The notes under the pieces are model-generated. The model saw nothing but the letters and a program-made list of their open reading frames with translations, searched no databases and was not told where the DNA came from. A DNA stretch of 64,000 bases from Burkholderiaceae bacterium (lineage in GTDB: Bacteria > Pseudomonadota > Gammaproteobacteria > Burkholderiales > Burkholderiaceae_E). Both the position numbers and the translations under genes were made by a program. The DNA lies in assembly GCA_023954015.1 (NCBI GenBank), contig JAMLIS010000008.1:62001-126000 (forward strand), given 5' to 3'. Shown piece by piece: positions 62,915 to 64,000 of this stretch. The stretch's first letter is position 1; every line of letters begins with the position of its first letter.

Positions 62915-62920
62915 AGTCTA
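62915..62920 (-). promoter_or_regulatory. Extended -10 element candidate for folD
   Basis: On the minus strand TGCTAGACT (TG, one base, TAGACT) gives an extended -10; transcription would start near 62908, leaving a leader of about 160 nt that includes the tandem repeats. Confidence 0.45.
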
Positions 62921-62939
62921 GCACGCCCCCGAGGCCGAC

Positions 62940-62969
62940 TTGCACCCTCTCGCGCTCGTGACATATACT
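62940..62969 (+). promoter_or_regulatory. Promoter of the tRNA pair
   Basis: TTGCAC (62940-62945), an 18-bp spacer and TATACT (62964-62969) lie 13 nt before tRNA-Ala; both hexamers are close to the sigma-70 consensus. Confidence 0.6.
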
Positions 62970-62981
62970 CGCTGGCTCTCT

Positions 62982-63057
<76 letters not shown>

Positions 63058-63066
63058 GACCGCCTC

Positions 63067-63142
63067 GTCCCGTTCGTCTAGAGGCCTAGGACACGACCCT
63101 TTCACGGTCGGTACAGGGGTTCGAATCCCCTACGGGACGCCA
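63067..63142 (+). tRNA. tRNA-Glu (anticodon UUC)
   Basis: 76 nt with encoded CCA. The acceptor stem GTCCCGT pairs with ACGGGAC, the anticodon stem CGACC/GGTCG holds the loop CTTTCAC (TTC at 63101-63103), and the T-arm is CAGGGGTTCGAATCCCCT-like. It is 9 nt after tRNA-Ala and shares its promoter. Confidence 0.97.
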
Positions 63143-63502
63143 CTATTTTCCCGGTGATCGATCTCGCCAGAGATCCGTTCCAGAGCGGTTTGGCCGACGG
63201 CCAGCGTGTACGCAGCGCATACGCGATTCTGCCGATTCGCTGAAGAAGCGTCCGGGTCAAGCGCCGGCAAACAACTGCGCGCCAGCCCTGTCGACCCATT
63301 CCTGCAAGACGTTTGTTTGCGCAATTCAGGCCCTTGTCTACTGACGGCCACGCCACGTCGGGGGCGGCGCCTCGGAGCCGTGCGTGCCTCGGAATCGGAG
63401 CGCCGCGACGCGTAGCGCAGCAGCGGCCGCTTTCGGTGGCCACGCGAGCCTCGTAGCGCGTCGATGACTTCTTCGGCAATATCCTGCAACAAGGAGATCC
63501 GA
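63143..63502. other. Gene-free stretch between the tRNAs and the UbiD gene
   Basis: About 360 bp with no convincing reading frame on either strand. I see no clear terminator after tRNA-Glu and no integrase remnant or tRNA 3'-end duplicate. The ribosome site AAGGAGATCC of the next gene closes the stretch. Confidence 0.5.
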
Positions 63503-64000
63503 ATGGCACGCAACAGAACGGCCACGAAGAGTGCTGTCCCGACCGCTTCCGATCTGCGCAGCTGGCTCGCGACGCTCGAAGAGCACGGAGAACTGCGCCA
63601 CATCCGAACGGAAGTCGACTGGAACCAGGAAATCGGCGCCATCACTCGCGTGAACCTGGCCCAGCAGGGCCCGGGCCTGCTCTTCGAGAACATCCGGGGC
63701 TACCGCGATACGCGCTGCACGAAGTTCCTCACCGGCTCGCTCGGCAACCGGCGACACGTCTGCCTGCTGCTCGGCCTGCCACTGGAAACGGCCGACAAAG
63801 CGATCGTCGCGCATCTCAAGCGCCGCTACCGCCAGGGTGTCCCGGCGCTCGAGGTGGGAGTTGCACCGGTCAAGACGCACCGGCTCAGCGGCGACCAGAT
63901 CGACCTTACCCAGTTCCCGGTGCCGCATTGGCATCACCTCGACGGCGGCCGATACATCGATACTTTCTGCGGCGTCGTTACGCGCGACCCGTCGACGCAG
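63503..64000 (+). CDS. UbiD-family decarboxylase, N-terminal part (runs off the window)
   Basis: 166 codons are visible from ATG 63503 (AAGGAG upstream) to the window edge. The text begins MARNRTATKSAVPTASDLRS and continues with WLATLEEHGELRHIRTEVDW, GPGLLFENIRGYRDTRCTKF, LTGSLGNRRH and LTQFPVPHWHHLDGGRYIDT, the standard UbiD N-terminal pattern. These enzymes (de)carboxylate aromatic or unsaturated acids using prenylated FMN. The active-site half is outside the window, so it could be UbiD of ubiquinone synthesis or a catabolic relative; the Ala/Thr-rich start and lone position do not decide. Confidence 0.85.
   Translation, partial: MARNRTATKSAVPTASDLRSWLATLEEHGELRHIRTEVDWNQEIGAITRVNLAQQGPGLLFENIRGYRDTRCTKFLTGSLGNRRHVCLLLGLPLETADKAIVAHLKRRYRQGVPALEVGVAPVKTHRLSGDQIDLTQFPVPHWHHLDGGRYIDTFCGVVTRDPSTQ

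Overview
The window is GC-rich DNA (roughly two thirds G+C by eye) with dense, often overlapping genes. It looks like a chromosomal segment of a betaproteobacterium, most likely Burkholderiales. The basis is the gene neighbourhoods: yicC / gmk-rpoZ-spoT / greB, pmbA-yjgA-mog, Ser/Thr kinase-PP2C phosphatase-rph-rdgB-hemW, glnA-DUF4124-glnL-glnG, a class-IV isocitrate lyase, and accessory genes of the exosortase A system. No phage, insertion sequence, rRNA or CRISPR array was found.

Layout. 1-2700 (minus): a CoA-ester degradation operon (two crotonases, one SDR, the start of an acyl-CoA dehydrogenase) behind a palindromic operator. 2700-4500: a palindrome-rich control region, isocitrate lyase aceA and its terminator. 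4660-16165 (plus): a 13-gene Tad/Flp pilus operon whose genes almost all overlap. It holds two Flp-like prepilins, three TadE/TadG-type proteins, CpaB, the secretin, an FHA-fused TadA ATPase, TadB, TadC and TadD, but no TadZ or prepilin peptidase. 16137-17780 (minus): two alpha/beta-hydrolase-like proteins resembling exosortase A-associated hydrolases. 17860-26485: a sugar block (galU, a GH144-like glucanase, gnd, pgl, tkt, zwf) interrupted by an intact VapBC/FitAB-type toxin-antitoxin pair and the decayed remains of a MntA-HepT pair. 26900-30170: acyl carrier protein, acyl-CoA ligase and PLP decarboxylase of the exosortase A-associated type. 30369-37091: a small lipoprotein, mtfA, a synthetase-only relA, mog, a half-length yjgA, pmbA, a small acidic protein and greB.

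37161-46200: spoT, rpoZ and gmk, then a 3-hydroxybenzoate 4-monooxygenase gene embedded in repeat-rich DNA, then yicC; a kinase/phosphatase pair diverges from yicC. 46202-50609: rph, rdgB, hemW and a fatty-acid-CoA ligase. 50746-52491 (minus): a thiamine-diphosphate enzyme. 52492-57491: glnA behind a clear sigma-54 promoter with an NtrC-type palindrome, a DUF4124 protein, and the glnL-glnG two-component system, so regulator and target lie together. 57518-62746: a mechanosensitive-channel-like protein, a DUF4124/glutaredoxin protein, oligopeptidase A and folD. 62982-64000: tRNA-Ala(GGC), tRNA-Glu(UUC) and the start of a UbiD-family decarboxylase.

The most unusual parts are: (i) accessory exosortase A genes at two sites without any exosortase; (ii) the monooxygenase insertion between gmk and yicC, flanked by a duplicated gmk promoter on one side and a 31-bp tandem array plus paired palindromes on the other; (iii) the Tad operon with a 54-residue second Flp and an FHA-TadA fusion; (iv) in-frame tandem duplication inside hemW; and (v) a half-length YjgA/DarP coupled to mog. 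Functions are read from sequence motifs and family knowledge; no database search was run.
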